Shown one piece after another: positions 9,467 to 17,723 of a DNA stretch of 64,000 nt. The notes under the pieces are model-generated. The model did not search any database, was not told the DNA's origin, and saw only the letters and a list, made by a program, of their open reading frames with translations. Origin of the DNA: Euzebya pacifica (GTDB taxonomy: Bacteria; Actinomycetota; Nitriliruptoria; Euzebyales; Euzebyaceae). Location of the stretch: contig NZ_CP031165.1 of assembly GCF_003344865.1 (NCBI RefSeq), positions 4,097,910 through 4,161,909 of the forward strand, written 5' to 3'. Position numbers and translations under genes: made by a program. The stretch's first letter is position 1. The number at the start of each line of letters is the position of its first letter.

Positions 9467-10687
9467 TCAGGACCGGGACGTCTCGCGGGCGCCGGTCCAC
9501 GCCGCGCGCAGGCCGAGCCGCCCGGCGAAGTGCAGGGCACCCCCGGCGTAGATGCGTGCGGCGATGCGGATCAGCACCACGACCAGCCCGATGGTGACGG
9601 CGACGGCGAGCAGCTGCTCCCACAGCGCGATCTCCTGGAACGCCACGCGGATCGGCACCACGAACGGCGACATGAAGGGCACGAACGTGGTGACCCTGGC
9701 GAGCACGCCGGACGGCTCGCTGAGCGCCTGGAAGGAGACGATGAACCCGACGATCGCGGTCATCGACACGGGGAACGACACCGACTGGGCGTCCTCGGAC
9801 CGGCCGACCAGCGCGCCGGCGGTGGCGAACATGGTCGAATACAGCGCGAACCCGAGGACGAACCAGACGATCAGCGTGACGGCGGAGTCGACCGGGATCA
9901 CCGGCAGGTTCAACGCGCCGGTCACCCGGATGAGCGTCAGGGCCCACGCCACGGTGATGCCGAACTGCGCCAGCCCGAGCAGGCCGATGCCGATCACCTT
10001 GCCGGCCAGCAGCTGCCACGGCTCGACGGTGGCCAGCAGGACCTCCACGACCCGGCTGGACTTCTCCTCCGTCACGCCCTGCAGCGTCCAGGCGCCGAAG
10101 ATCAGGATGGCCATGTACAGCATCATCATGCCGGCGTAGGCGATGAAGCTGCGGGCGTTGTCCTGCTCCGCGTCGGCGACACCCTGGACGGTCCGCACCT
10201 CCAGCGGCTGCGAGGACAGCACCGAGGTGATCTCGGCCAGCTCGACCCCGCTTCCGTCCAGCCGGTCCTGCAGCGCGAGGGTGGCGGCGGCCTCCTGCAC
10301 TCGCTGCTCGAGGTCGTCGTTGGAGAAGGCGCTGGAGCTCTCGCGGAGGATGGCGGTGCCCTCGACGAGGACCATGCTGACGTCGCCGTCGGCCAGGCCG
10401 ACGCGGGCGGCGTCGGCGTCGGCGTAGGTCGTCACCTCGAACTCGACCTCGTCGTCACCGGCCCGGTCGGTGACCAGCTGCCGGGTCAGGTCGAGGAGCG
10501 CGTCGTTGCCGATGCCGACGGCGCCGATGTCGACGGAGGTGGTCTGGTCGTCGAGGACCGACGGGATGACGATGGCGCCGCTCAGCACCACGAGGATGGC
10601 GACCATGCCGAGCAGGTAGGCCTTGGACGTACCGCGGGTACGCAGCTCGCGGCCGATGACGAGGCGGAGGGTGGACATGCTGCTCAT
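9467..10687 (-). CDS. ABC-2 family transporter permease (NatB-like)
   Basis: 406 residues. The ATG overlaps the stop of the upstream ATPase by four bases (ATGA). The N-terminus RLVIGRELRTRGTSKAYLLG plus a first membrane helix, a large extracytoplasmic region (about residues 45-180) and then five or six membrane helices from about 190 onward is the NatB/ABC2_membrane_3 layout. It includes the cytoplasmic EEKSSRVVEVLLATVEPWQLLAGKV signature characteristic of this family, of which the key part is KSSRVVEVLLATV. It should form the membrane channel of an exporter with the adjacent ATPase. The substrate is unknown; NatAB of Bacillus exports sodium, but related systems export drugs or peptides. Confidence 0.85.
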   Translation of the reverse strand: MSSMSTLRLVIGRELRTRGTSKAYLLGMVAILVVLSGAIVIPSVLDDQTTSVDIGAVGIGNDALLDLTRQLVTDRAGDDEVEFEVTTYADADAARVGLADGDVSMVLVEGTAILRESSSAFSNDDLEQRVQEAAATLALQDRLDGSGVELAEITSVLSSQPLEVRTVQGVADAEQDNARSFIAYAGMMMLYMAILIFGAWTLQGVTEEKSSRVVEVLLATVEPWQLLAGKVIGIGLLGLAQFGITVAWALTLIRVTGALNLPVIPVDSAVTLIVWFVLGFALYSTMFATAGALVGRSEDAQSVSFPVSMTAIVGFIVSFQALSEPSGVLARVTTFVPFMSPFVVPIRVAFQEIALWEQLLAVAVTIGLVVVLIRIAARIYAGGALHFAGRLGLRAAWTGARETSRS

Positions 10688-11643
10688 CGGGTGCCACCGA
10701 TCGTGACGTGGTTGCTGGACGCAGGGGCGGTCGACGACTCCGGGGCATCCGGGGGCGACACCGCCTCGGTGAAGATCTGGGTGAGGGAGGGGGTGGTGTA
10801 GACGAAGTGCTGTCCGCCGCCGAGCCCGGTCCCCACGCCGGTCATCAGGCGGGTGACGTCGACGTCGGCACGGACCTTGAGGACGTGATGGCGGCCGTCG
10901 AAGCGGGACTCGATGACGCCGTCGAGGTCCTGCAGCGCGGCGGCCTGCGCCTCGGAGAGGTCCAGCTCGACCCGGCGGTAGGGGGACTCGGTCTGCAGCG
11001 CCCTGACCTCACCGGTGACGACGACGCGGCCGCGGTCGATGATGGCGACGTCCTCGCACAGGTCCTCCACGACCTCCAGCTGGTGGGAGGAGAACATCAC
11101 GGCGGTCCCTGCGGCAGCCCGTTCGCGCAGGACGCGGGCCATGGTGGCGGCACCGATCGGGTCGAGGCCGTTGAACGGCTCGTCGAGCACGAGCAGCTCG
11201 GGGTCGTGCAGCAACGCCGCGGCCAGCTGGACACGCTGCTGGTTGCCCTGGGAGAGGTCCTCCAACGGGTCGCCGGCGCGGTCGCCGAGGTCGAGGTCGC
11301 CCAGCCAGCGGTCCGCGGCCGCCTTGGCCTCGTCGGCGGTCATGCCGTGCAGCCGGCCGAAGTAGACCAGCTGGTCGGTCAGCGACATCTTGGGGTACAG
11401 GCCCCGCTCCTCGGGCATGTAGCCGAAGCGACGCCGGTCGGCGGCGGTGATGGGGTGGCCGTCCCAGCGGATCTCGCCGCTGTCGGGGTTGGCCAGGCCG
11501 AAGACCGCTCGCATCGTCGTGGTCTTGCCTGCGCCGTTGCGGCCGAGGAAGCCGAGCATGCGGCCGGGCCGCACGGTGAAGCTGCAGCTGTCGAGGGCCA
11601 CGACGTCGCCGTAGCGCTTGCTGAGGGAGTCGATGTCGAGCAT
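10684..11643 (-). CDS. ABC transporter ATP-binding protein (NatA-like)
   Basis: 319 residues from ATG at 11643. Walker A GRNGAGKTTT lies near residue 35-44, the signature LSQGNQQRVQLA near 130, and Walker B LLVLDEPFNGLDP near 150, followed by the switch His in FSSHQLEVVEDL. A C-terminal DUF4162-like domain (about residues 215-290) is typical of ATPases partnered with NatB-like permeases. The start is set by a TAGCGT -10 box seven bases upstream, implying a leaderless mRNA; an in-frame GTG at 11664 lies upstream of that box and is therefore unlikely. It is transcribed with the downstream permease and diverges from the histidine kinase gene. Confidence 0.9.
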   Translation of the reverse strand: MLDIDSLSKRYGDVVALDSCSFTVRPGRMLGFLGRNGAGKTTTMRAVFGLANPDSGEIRWDGHPITAADRRRFGYMPEERGLYPKMSLTDQLVYFGRLHGMTADEAKAAADRWLGDLDLGDRAGDPLEDLSQGNQQRVQLAAALLHDPELLVLDEPFNGLDPIGAATMARVLRERAAAGTAVMFSSHQLEVVEDLCEDVAIIDRGRVVVTGEVRALQTESPYRRVELDLSEAQAAALQDLDGVIESRFDGRHHVLKVRADVDVTRLMTGVGTGLGGGQHFVYTTPSLTQIFTEAVSPPDAPESSTAPASSNHVTIGGTR

Positions 11644-11650
11644 GGGATGC

Positions 11651-11656
11651 ACGCTA
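11651..11656 (-). promoter_or_regulatory. -10 box TAGCGT of leaderless promoter (ABC exporter)
   Basis: TAGCGT on the minus strand is followed by seven bases (GCATCCC) and the ATG at 11643. There is no room for a Shine-Dalgarno, so transcription probably starts at or next to the start codon. Confidence 0.5.
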
Positions 11657-11740
11657 GGCGGCACGGTCCTGCGGCGCGTCCCTCGAACGGCTGACCCGGC
11701 GGTCCATCGGTCGGGGGACGCCGACGGTGGACGGCGGGAC

Positions 11741-11746
11741 GTACGC
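11741..11746 (+). promoter_or_regulatory. -10-like box TACGCT upstream of the histidine kinase
   Basis: TACGCT lies ten bases before ATG at 11757. It fits a leaderless or nearly leaderless transcript, though the spacing is longer than in the other examples in this window. Confidence 0.35.
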
Positions 11747-11756
11747 TGCGGCCACG

Positions 11757-13187
11757 ATGGCCACCCCTGCCCTCCCGCCGCTGAGCGCCACCGAACGTCG
11801 TCCGTCCTGGGTCGACGTCGGCGTGGTCGCCGCGATGCTGCTGCTCGGGCTGCTCGGCGTGTTCCTGGCCCACGACCTGGGGGGCCCGGAGGACCAGAGC
11901 CGCATCGCGTCGTGGGCGGACTACACGACGCTGGTGATCCTCGTCCTGCCGATCCTGGTCAGGCGGATGGCACCGGCGGCCGTCTGCGTGTTCGTCAGCC
12001 TGTTCTTCGTGGCGTTCCGGCTGCTGGAGGTGCCCGAGGGACCGGTCTCGAGCGTCGCGGTCTTCATGGCCATCCACGCCGCCGGTGCCCACGTGGCCGA
12101 CGCTCGCCGCCGCAACGGCGCACGCGCGCTGGCCCTCGGAACGGGCTTCGTCGCGCTGGTCGTGCAGCTGTCGGGCGAGATCGAGGCGGTGGGGTTCGAG
12201 GCGGTGGTCGGGCTGACGTTCAGCATCGGCCTGAACCTCGGCTTCTACGTGGCGGCATGGGTGCTGGGCGACCGCGATCGGCACCAGCGGATCGACCGGG
12301 CCGAGCTGTCCCGCCGCGCCGACCAGCTGGCCACCGAACGCGAGGCGAGGGCCGAGCAGGCCGTGGTGGCCGAGCGGGTTCGGATCGCCCGCGAGCTGCA
12401 CGACGTCGTGGCCCACCACGTCAGCGTCATGGGCGTCCAGGCGGCGGCGGCGAGGCACGTCATGGGCCGGGACCCCGCGCGGGCCGCCGAGGCGCTCGGC
12501 ACCGTGGAGGCCTCTGCCCGCCAGGCGGTGGACGAGCTGCAGCGGTTGGTGGGGATCCTGCGCGAGGCGCCGTCGGACGGGGTGGATGCCCCGCAGCCGA
12601 CCCTCGACGGCTTGCCGGCGCTGGTGGCCACGCTGGCCGACGCCGGGTTGCCCGTGGAGCTGCGTGAGATCGGCCGGTCGGTGGCGATGCCGGACTCCGT
12701 CGGGCTGTCGGCCCACCGGATCGTGCAGGAGGCGCTGACCAACGTGATGCGCCACGCCCCGGGCGCCGAGACGACGGTCGTGCTGACCCACCTCGCCGGC
12801 GTGCTGCAGGTCGAGGTGGTCAACGGGCCGGCCCCCACGGGCGCCACGCCGGCCGGGCCGGGCGGTGGTCGCGGGCTGCTCGGGATGCGCGAACGGGCGG
12901 CCATGCTCGGCGGACGGGTCGAGGCGGGTCCCCTCCCCCGCGGTGGCTACCGGGTCGCGGCGACCCTCCCCCTCCCCGGCGGTGTCCAGGACCGGCCGGG
13001 CCCGGCGACGATCGGCGCGATCGGGGCCCACGTCGCCCATGGACGAGTTGGCCCCCGATCGGGGCCCGAGACGGCGGCCGCGGAGCCGGGCGTCGCGCAC
13101 ACGACCAACGTCGAGCACACGAACAACATCGCGCACGCGAACAACGTCGAGCACACGAACAACGCTGAGGAGGAGGTGACGCGGTGA
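11757..13187 (+). CDS. Sensor histidine kinase, NarL/DesK family (HisKA_3)
   Basis: 476 residues from ATG 11757; an in-frame GTG at 11727 is upstream of the likely promoter. Residues about 20-155 form five or six membrane helices with no large external loop, typical of DesK/LiaS-like intramembrane-sensing kinases. A coiled linker (RADQLATEREARAEQAVV) leads to the dimerisation/phosphoacceptor box RIARELHDVVAHHVSVM, with the phosphorylated His near residue 215. The ATPase part has Asn-box HRIVQEALTNVMRHA and G-box GGGRGLLGMRERAAMLGG. After the kinase core comes an unusual tail of about 75 residues ending in four hexapeptide repeats of the type (V/I)(A/E)H(T/A)(T/N)N. Its partner response regulator overlaps by four bases. 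Divergence from an ABC exporter suggests control of that exporter or an envelope response. Confidence 0.88.
   Translation: MATPALPPLSATERRPSWVDVGVVAAMLLLGLLGVFLAHDLGGPEDQSRIASWADYTTLVILVLPILVRRMAPAAVCVFVSLFFVAFRLLEVPEGPVSSVAVFMAIHAAGAHVADARRRNGARALALGTGFVALVVQLSGEIEAVGFEAVVGLTFSIGLNLGFYVAAWVLGDRDRHQRIDRAELSRRADQLATEREARAEQAVVAERVRIARELHDVVAHHVSVMGVQAAAARHVMGRDPARAAEALGTVEASARQAVDELQRLVGILREAPSDGVDAPQPTLDGLPALVATLADAGLPVELREIGRSVAMPDSVGLSAHRIVQEALTNVMRHAPGAETTVVLTHLAGVLQVEVVNGPAPTGATPAGPGGGRGLLGMRERAAMLGGRVEAGPLPRGGYRVAATLPLPGGVQDRPGPATIGAIGAHVAHGRVGPRSGPETAAAEPGVAHTTNVEHTNNIAHANNVEHTNNAEEEVTR
13092..13163 (+). repeat. Four tandem 18-bp repeats in the 3' end of the kinase gene
   Basis: Four consecutive 18-base units (starting at 13092, 13110, 13128 and 13146) encode VAHTTN, VEHTNN, IAHANN and VEHTNN. 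Units two and four are identical. Asn codons (AAC) are dense here, in contrast to the Ala/Arg/Gly-rich surroundings. This looks like recent slippage-driven tandem growth. Confidence 0.85.
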
Positions 13188-13846
13188 CCGACGTGGCTGA
13201 CGAGCTGATCGAGGTGGTGCTGGTGGACGACCAGCAGCTGGTCCGGTCGGGGCTGCGGATGATCCTCGAGTCCGAGCCCGACATCGTCGTGGTCGGCGAG
13301 GGCGGGGACGGCCGGGAGGGCGTGCGGCTGGCCCGCACCCTCGTGCCCCATGTGGTGCTGATGGACATCCAGATGCCCGTCATGGACGGTCTGGCCGCCA
13401 CCGAGGCCATCGGCGAGCTGCCCGACCCGCCCAAGGTGGTCGTCCTGACCACGTTCGAGCGCGACGACTACGTCTTCCGGGCGCTGCGGCAGGGCGCCAG
13501 CGGGTTCCTGCTCAAGAACGCCCCGCCCGCCCAGCTCATCGATGCGGTGCGGGTGGTCGCGGCGGGCGACTCCCTGCTGTCCCCCTCCATCACCCGGCGG
13601 CTGATCCAGGCGTTCGCCGACGGGCCGGCACCCGCCGAACACGACCCGGCGCTGGACCTGCTCACCGACCGCGAACGCGAGGTGCTCGGCCTGCTGGCGA
13701 CCGGCCGGTCCAACGCCGAGATCGCCGACGTGCTGATCGTGGGCGAGGCCACCGTCAAGACCCACGTGTCACGGGTGTTCGACAAGCTCGGCGTCCGCGA
13801 CCGCGTCCAGGCGGTCGTCTGGGCCCACGAACACGGCGTGACCTGA
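13184..13846 (+). CDS. Response regulator, NarL/FixJ family
   Basis: 220 residues from GTG 13184, overlapping the kinase stop by four bases (GTGA). Receiver domain residues about 10-125 contain the acidic pair D15/D16, phosphoacceptor Asp61 in VVLMDIQMPVMDG, conserved Thr in VVLTTFERDDY and Lys in LLKNAPP. A LuxR-type helix-turn-helix fills about residues 155-215 (LTDREREVLGLLATGRSNAEIA, TVKTHVSRVFDKLGVRDR). It should be phosphorylated by the adjacent HisKA_3 kinase and bind DNA as a dimer; likely targets are its own operon and the divergent ABC exporter (inference). Confidence 0.92.
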   Translation: MTDVADELIEVVLVDDQQLVRSGLRMILESEPDIVVVGEGGDGREGVRLARTLVPHVVLMDIQMPVMDGLAATEAIGELPDPPKVVVLTTFERDDYVFRALRQGASGFLLKNAPPAQLIDAVRVVAAGDSLLSPSITRRLIQAFADGPAPAEHDPALDLLTDREREVLGLLATGRSNAEIADVLIVGEATVKTHVSRVFDKLGVRDRVQAVVWAHEHGVT

Positions 13847-13906
13847 CCCAGCTCGGCCGGGTGGCCGTCGGCCCGGTCTGGCCCCGCCGGCCGGGCCGGC
13901 CTCGGA

Positions 13907-13995
13907 ATGTGCACCTTGGCCGAGCCACCGGTCGACCTGCACCACCGTGCCGCCGAGCTGTGCCGGTTGGCCGGGCGGCCGGCCGAGCTGCACAT
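13907..13995. repeat. Imperfect inverted repeat between convergent genes, possible bidirectional terminator
   Basis: The 199-base spacer between the convergent response regulator and oxidoreductase genes has no credible gene. It contains ATGTGCA-N4-GGCC (13907-13921) mirrored by GGCC-N4-TGCACAT (13981-13995), plus many short GGCC/CGGCC palindromes. It could fold into a large GC-rich structure, but no T-run follows either arm, so intrinsic termination is unproven. Confidence 0.35.
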
Positions 13996-14045
13996 CTCGC
14001 TCGGGGCGGCCGGAGCGGCCGGAGCGGTGCGGCAGGCGCCGCGGG

Positions 14046-15059
14046 CTACAGGGCCACGGCGTTCTTGCCGACGTTGCCGCCGGTGAACAGCTTGGTGAAG
14101 GCCGTCGGCACGGCCTCGATGCCGTGCTCGAGGTCGACCTTGGCGTTGACCTTGCCCTCCGCGGCCCACTGGCCGAGGTCGGCGAAGGCCTGGGGGTGGT
14201 CCTTGGCGTAGTCGAAGATGAGGAAGCCCTCCATCTTCGCGCGCTTGACGATGAGGTTGGAGTAGTTGCGCGGCCCCTTGGGCGCCGCACCGTCGTACTG
14301 CGAGATCGCGCCGCAGATGACGATGCGGGCGTGCAGCGCCAGGTTGGACAGCGCCATCTCCAGCAGCGGGCCGCCGACGTTGTCGAAGTAGACGTCGACG
14401 CCGTCGGGGCCGATGGCCGACCGCAGCGTCTTGGCGACGTCGTCGGCCTTGTAGTCCACGCACTCGTCGAACCCGAGCTCGTCGACGACGTAGGCGCACT
14501 TCTCCGGCCCACCGGCGGTGCCGATGACGCGACAGCCCTTGAGCTTGGCGATCTGCCCGACGACCGAGCCGGTCGCACCCGCTGCACCGCTGACCAGGAC
14601 GGTGTCGCCCTCCTTCAGCTCACCGACGCGCAGCAGGCCGAAGTAGGCGGCCAGGCCGGTCGGGCCGAACAGGGAGATGGCGACCAGCGGGTCGGTGCCC
14701 TCGGGGAGGATCTGCAGCGCGCCGGCGCCGCGCTCCTCGGCGAGGACGTACTCCTGCCAGCCGGTCAGCCCGCTGACGAGCGCGCCGACCGGGTACTTGT
14801 CGGACTTCGAGGCGACGACCTCGCCGATGCCCATGGAGCGGACGACCTCACCGATCCCGATGGCCGGCAGGTAGGTGTCCTGCTGCATCCAGCCGCGGAT
14901 GGTCGGGTCCAGCGACAGGTGGGTGACCCGGACCAGCGCCTGGCCGTCGGCCGGCTCGGGCACCGACGCGGTGGCGAGCTCGACGTGCTCGTCGGGAGAG
15001 AAGGCGGCGGTGGGGCGCTCGGTCAGGCGCCACACCCGGTTGGTCTCGGGGGTGCTCAT
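14046..15059 (-). CDS. NADP-dependent oxidoreductase, MDR family (CurA/leukotriene B4 dehydrogenase-like)
   Basis: 337 residues, the usual length for zinc-independent medium-chain double-bond reductases. Starts MSTPETNRVWRL at ATG 15059. Diagnostic features are the N-terminal RVTHLSLDPTIRGWM, the Rossmann glycine motif SGAAGATGSVVGQIAKLKG near residue 155, GFDECVDYK, and FDNVGGPLLEMAL. C-terminal ...GGNVGKNAV matches the NADP-binding GxNxGK of CurA/YncB homologues. No structural or catalytic zinc Cys cluster is present. It should reduce alpha,beta-unsaturated ketones or aldehydes with NADPH. A TAGGCT box eight bases upstream of the ATG indicates a leaderless mRNA. It diverges from the BNR-propeller operon across only 57 bases. 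Confidence 0.92.
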   Translation of the reverse strand: MSTPETNRVWRLTERPTAAFSPDEHVELATASVPEPADGQALVRVTHLSLDPTIRGWMQQDTYLPAIGIGEVVRSMGIGEVVASKSDKYPVGALVSGLTGWQEYVLAEERGAGALQILPEGTDPLVAISLFGPTGLAAYFGLLRVGELKEGDTVLVSGAAGATGSVVGQIAKLKGCRVIGTAGGPEKCAYVVDELGFDECVDYKADDVAKTLRSAIGPDGVDVYFDNVGGPLLEMALSNLALHARIVICGAISQYDGAAPKGPRNYSNLIVKRAKMEGFLIFDYAKDHPQAFADLGQWAAEGKVNAKVDLEHGIEAVPTAFTKLFTGGNVGKNAVAL

Positions 15060-15067
15060 GACCGGCG

Positions 15068-15073
15068 AGCCTA
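15068..15073 (-). promoter_or_regulatory. -10 box TAGGCT of leaderless promoter (CurA-like oxidoreductase)
   Basis: TAGGCT on the minus strand, then eight bases, then ATG 15059. It shares a 57-bp spacer with the oppositely directed TAGGAT box at 15104. Confidence 0.55.
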
Positions 15074-15103
15074 GACCCCCTGCCGCCTGTCGCACCCCGG
15101 CGT

Positions 15104-15109
15104 TAGGAT
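15104..15109 (+). promoter_or_regulatory. -10 box TAGGAT of leaderless promoter (BNR-propeller operon)
   Basis: TAGGAT followed by seven bases and ATG 15117. An earlier in-frame ATG at 15108 overlaps this box and would not be in the transcript, so 15117 is preferred as start. Confidence 0.5.
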
Positions 15110-15116
15110 GCCGCCC

Positions 15117-16163
15117 ATGGGGACAACGCTCGGAGTGGGGACGGACAAGGGCGGGTGGTTGCTGCGCAGCGACGACCGCCGCAGCTGGACGGTCGAGGGG
15201 CCGTTCTTCACGGGATGGCAGGTGACCGCCTTCGGCACGACGGCCTCGGGGACCTACCTCGCCGGGACCGCCTCGGGCTGGTTCGGCCCCGGGGTGCACC
15301 GCTCGACGGACCTGCAGGAGTGGACCCAGGTCGTCGACGGCCCAGCCTTCCCGGCTGAGGACCCGACGGGGACCGACCCGAAGGTCGAGCGGATCTGGCA
15401 CTTCTCCACCGACCCGACCGGGCGGATCTGGTGCGGCGTCGCCCAGGCCGGCTTGTTCACCAGCGACGACGACGGCGAGACCTGGCAGCCGGTCGAGGCC
15501 TACAACACCCATCCGACCCGCCCGAAGTGGATCCCCGGCGCCGGCGGCATGTGCCTGCACCGGGTGCTGACCGACGACCAGCGCATCTGGGCGGCGGCCT
15601 CCTCGATCGGGGTGCTCCGCAGCGACGACGGCGGCGCGTCCTTCCAGCCGGCCAACCGCGGGGTGGAGGGGGTGGACCCCGACGGCGCCGACGACGGCAT
15701 CGGCACGTGCGTGCATGCCGTCGTGGCCGACCCCGACGATCCCGACACGATCTGGCGGCAGGACCACTCGGGGGTGTACCGCACCACCGACGGCGCCGAC
15801 TCGTGGCAGCGGATCGAGCAGGGCTTGCCGGCCAACTTCGGCTTCCCCATCGTGCGCGATCCGGGCTCGGGGGCCCTGTTCGTCGTGCCGCTGGAGGCCG
15901 ACGTCAACCGCACCCCGGTGGAGGGGCGCTTCGCGGCGTACCGCTCGACCGATGGTGGCGAGTCCTGGCAGGCCTCCGGGGTGGGCTGGCCCGACGAGCC
16001 GACCTACGACACGGTCCTGCGCGGGGCGATGGCGGTCGACGGCGACGGCGGGGTGTACGCCGGCACGACCGGCGGCCGGCTGTGGGCCACCGACGACGCC
16101 GGCGACTCGTGGCACGAGCTGCCCGGCACGTTCCCGCGCATCCACGCCGTCGCGGTCCTGTAG
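15117..16163 (+). CDS. BNR/sialidase-like beta-propeller protein
   Basis: 348 residues, no signal peptide. Repeated blades carry the Asp-box/BNR signature S-x-D-x-G-x-x-W: SDDRRSWTVEG, STDLQEWTQV, SDDDGETWQPV, SDDGGASFQP, TTDGADSWQRI, STDGGESWQAS and TDDAGDSWHEL, spaced by 40-60 residues. That predicts a six- or seven-bladed propeller like exo-alpha-sialidases or photosystem II assembly factor YCF48. It lacks the Arg triad and catalytic context that would establish sialidase activity, so enzymatic function is uncertain. It is the first gene of an operon with the MoaD-like (5-base gap) and CapA-like genes. In other actinobacteria, BNR-repeat proteins of this kind occur beside ThiS/MoaD-like proteins (from memory), but the shared role is unknown. 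Confidence 0.8.
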   Translation: MGTTLGVGTDKGGWLLRSDDRRSWTVEGPFFTGWQVTAFGTTASGTYLAGTASGWFGPGVHRSTDLQEWTQVVDGPAFPAEDPTGTDPKVERIWHFSTDPTGRIWCGVAQAGLFTSDDDGETWQPVEAYNTHPTRPKWIPGAGGMCLHRVLTDDQRIWAAASSIGVLRSDDGGASFQPANRGVEGVDPDGADDGIGTCVHAVVADPDDPDTIWRQDHSGVYRTTDGADSWQRIEQGLPANFGFPIVRDPGSGALFVVPLEADVNRTPVEGRFAAYRSTDGGESWQASGVGWPDEPTYDTVLRGAMAVDGDGGVYAGTTGGRLWATDDAGDSWHELPGTFPRIHAVAVL

Positions 16164-16168
16164 TCGCG

Positions 16169-16441
16169 GTGGCCAGCACGACGGTCCGGCTCCCCGGGGT
16201 GCTCCGCCCGGCGATCGGTGGGGTGCGCGAGGTGTCGGTCAACGGGACGACGGTCCGGGAGGCGGTCGAGGACCTGTGCCGCCAGCACCCGACGCTGACC
16301 GTGCGGCTGTTCGACGAGGACGGCCACCTGCGGCGCCACGTCCTGTGCGTCCACAACGGGGCGACCACCCGGCTGGACGACGAGCTGGCCCTCGCCGACG
16401 GTGACGAGCTCGCCATCCTCCCCGCGGTGTCCGGCGGGTGA
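16169..16441 (+). CDS. MoaD/ThiS-family ubiquitin-like protein
   Basis: 90 residues from GTG 16169, five bases after the BNR-propeller stop. A beta-grasp pattern is clear: VRLPGVLRPAIGG, VREAVEDLCRQHPTL, HVLCVHNG, LADGDELAILPAVSGG. It ends in the obligatory Gly-Gly that is adenylated and thiocarboxylated or isopeptide-linked in MoaD, ThiS and SAMP-like modifiers. No moaE, moeB or thiG lies nearby, so it may be a sulfur carrier or protein modifier working with the BNR protein rather than a molybdopterin synthase subunit. Its stop overlaps the CapA-like GTG by four bases. Confidence 0.85.
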   Translation: MASTTVRLPGVLRPAIGGVREVSVNGTTVREAVEDLCRQHPTLTVRLFDEDGHLRRHVLCVHNGATTRLDDELALADGDELAILPAVSGG

Positions 16442-17586
16442 GGGCAGGACTGGCGCGGACAGGGGTGGTCAGGGCAGGGCTCTTGACCGCACGGCGGGCC
16501 GTCGTGCTCGTCCTGCTGCTGGGCCTCCTGCCGGCGTTGCTGTCGGCGGGTCCCGTGGGCGCCCAGCCACCCGAGCGGGACACGCCGGAGTACTACGCCC
16601 GGCGGCCCGCCACGCCGTACCGCTCCTTCACCCTTGCGGCCACCGGCGACCTGCTGATCCACACGCCGGTCCGGACGGCCGCCGCCCGGCCCGACGGCTC
16701 GTTCGACTTCGGGCCACAGCTGGCGGCCGTCGCGCCGCATCTGTCGGCAGCCGACGTCGGCCTGTGCCATCTGGAGGTGCCGCTGGACCCCGACGGGCCC
16801 TACTCCAGCTATCCGCGGTTCAACGCCCCGGCGCAGCTGGCCACGGGGATCGCCGGGGCGGGGTGGGACATCTGCTCGACGGCGTCCAACCACTCCGCGG
16901 ACCAGGGGTGGCCGGGGCTGGTGCAGACCCTCGACGCGCTGGACGCCGCCGGGGTGGCGCACCGGGGCATGTACCGCACCGAGGCCGACTCGCTGGCCCC
17001 GGTCCTGTACACCGTGGAGGGCGTGTCGGTCGGGTTCCTGTCGGCCACCTACGGGCTGAACGGGCTGCCGGCGCCCGGTGGGCACGAGTGGTCGGTCACC
17101 CGCATCGACCCGGCGGCGATCCTCGACCGGGTCCGTGAGCTGCGGGCCGCCGGCGCCGATGTCGTCGTCGTCAGCCTGCACTGGGGCAACGAGTACCAGC
17201 ACGCCCCGTCGTCCTTCCAGCGCAACGTCGCCGCGCTGCTGATGACTGGCGGCGAGGTCGACGCGTTGATCGGCCACCACGCCCATGTCGTGCAGCCGGT
17301 CGAGTGGATCAGCGACCGGCCGGTCGTCTACGGGCTGGGCAACTTCCTGTCCGGCCAACGGCAGAGCGTGACCCGCCGGGACGGGGCCATCGTCAGCCTG
17401 TCGTTCGCGGAGGACCGCGACGGCTGGTACGTCGAGGCGCTGACGGCCCAGCCGACGTGGGTGACCGACGGGTACGCCGTGGTGCCCGCCCGGCCCGAGG
17501 ACGGTGGGACCCTCGGCGCCTCGGCCACCCGGACCCTCGGCCACCTCGGCGTGCCGCTGTCCCCGCCGCCCACGCCCACGCAGTAG
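16438..17586 (+). CDS. CapA family protein (poly-gamma-glutamate capsule-type metallophosphatase), secreted
   Basis: 382 residues from GTG 16438, overlapping the previous stop (GTGA). A signal peptide covers residues 1-43 (VVLVLLLGLLPALLSAGPVGAQ). The mature part shows the PGA_cap pattern: TLAATGDLLIHTPV, DVGLCHLEVPLD, TASNHSADQG, HWGNEYQHAPSSFQR, IGHHAHVVQPVEW, VYGLGNFLSGQ. The His/Asp/Asn positions match the metallophosphoesterase-like fold of CapA. Real substrates of secreted CapA proteins are generally unknown, and there are no capBC genes here. It ends the operon begun by the BNR-propeller protein; the export of this product but not of its two partners is notable. Confidence 0.88.
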   Translation: MRAGLARTGVVRAGLLTARRAVVLVLLLGLLPALLSAGPVGAQPPERDTPEYYARRPATPYRSFTLAATGDLLIHTPVRTAAARPDGSFDFGPQLAAVAPHLSAADVGLCHLEVPLDPDGPYSSYPRFNAPAQLATGIAGAGWDICSTASNHSADQGWPGLVQTLDALDAAGVAHRGMYRTEADSLAPVLYTVEGVSVGFLSATYGLNGLPAPGGHEWSVTRIDPAAILDRVRELRAAGADVVVVSLHWGNEYQHAPSSFQRNVAALLMTGGEVDALIGHHAHVVQPVEWISDRPVVYGLGNFLSGQRQSVTRRDGAIVSLSFAEDRDGWYVEALTAQPTWVTDGYAVVPARPEDGGTLGASATRTLGHLGVPLSPPPTPTQ

Positions 17587-17723
17587 GCCCCGGCGCCCCT
17601 CGCAGTGGGGCCCGCGCCAACGATCGCCGCAGGCCCTCGCCTTCCGCGACGGAGGCGCTGGTCACGGACCGGGCGGGACCACCGACTCGGTTCTGTCACA
17701 CGGGCGTGGCAGGCTTCGGGCCG

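Noticed and set aside
13092-13163. CRISPR-like or VNTR array outside coding sequence
   Set aside because: The 18-bp units are contiguous with no spacers and in frame with the kinase, so they are a coding repeat.
15117-16163. Secreted sialidase
   Set aside because: Asp-box blades are clear but there is no signal peptide and no visible Arg triad or catalytic Tyr/Glu arrangement.
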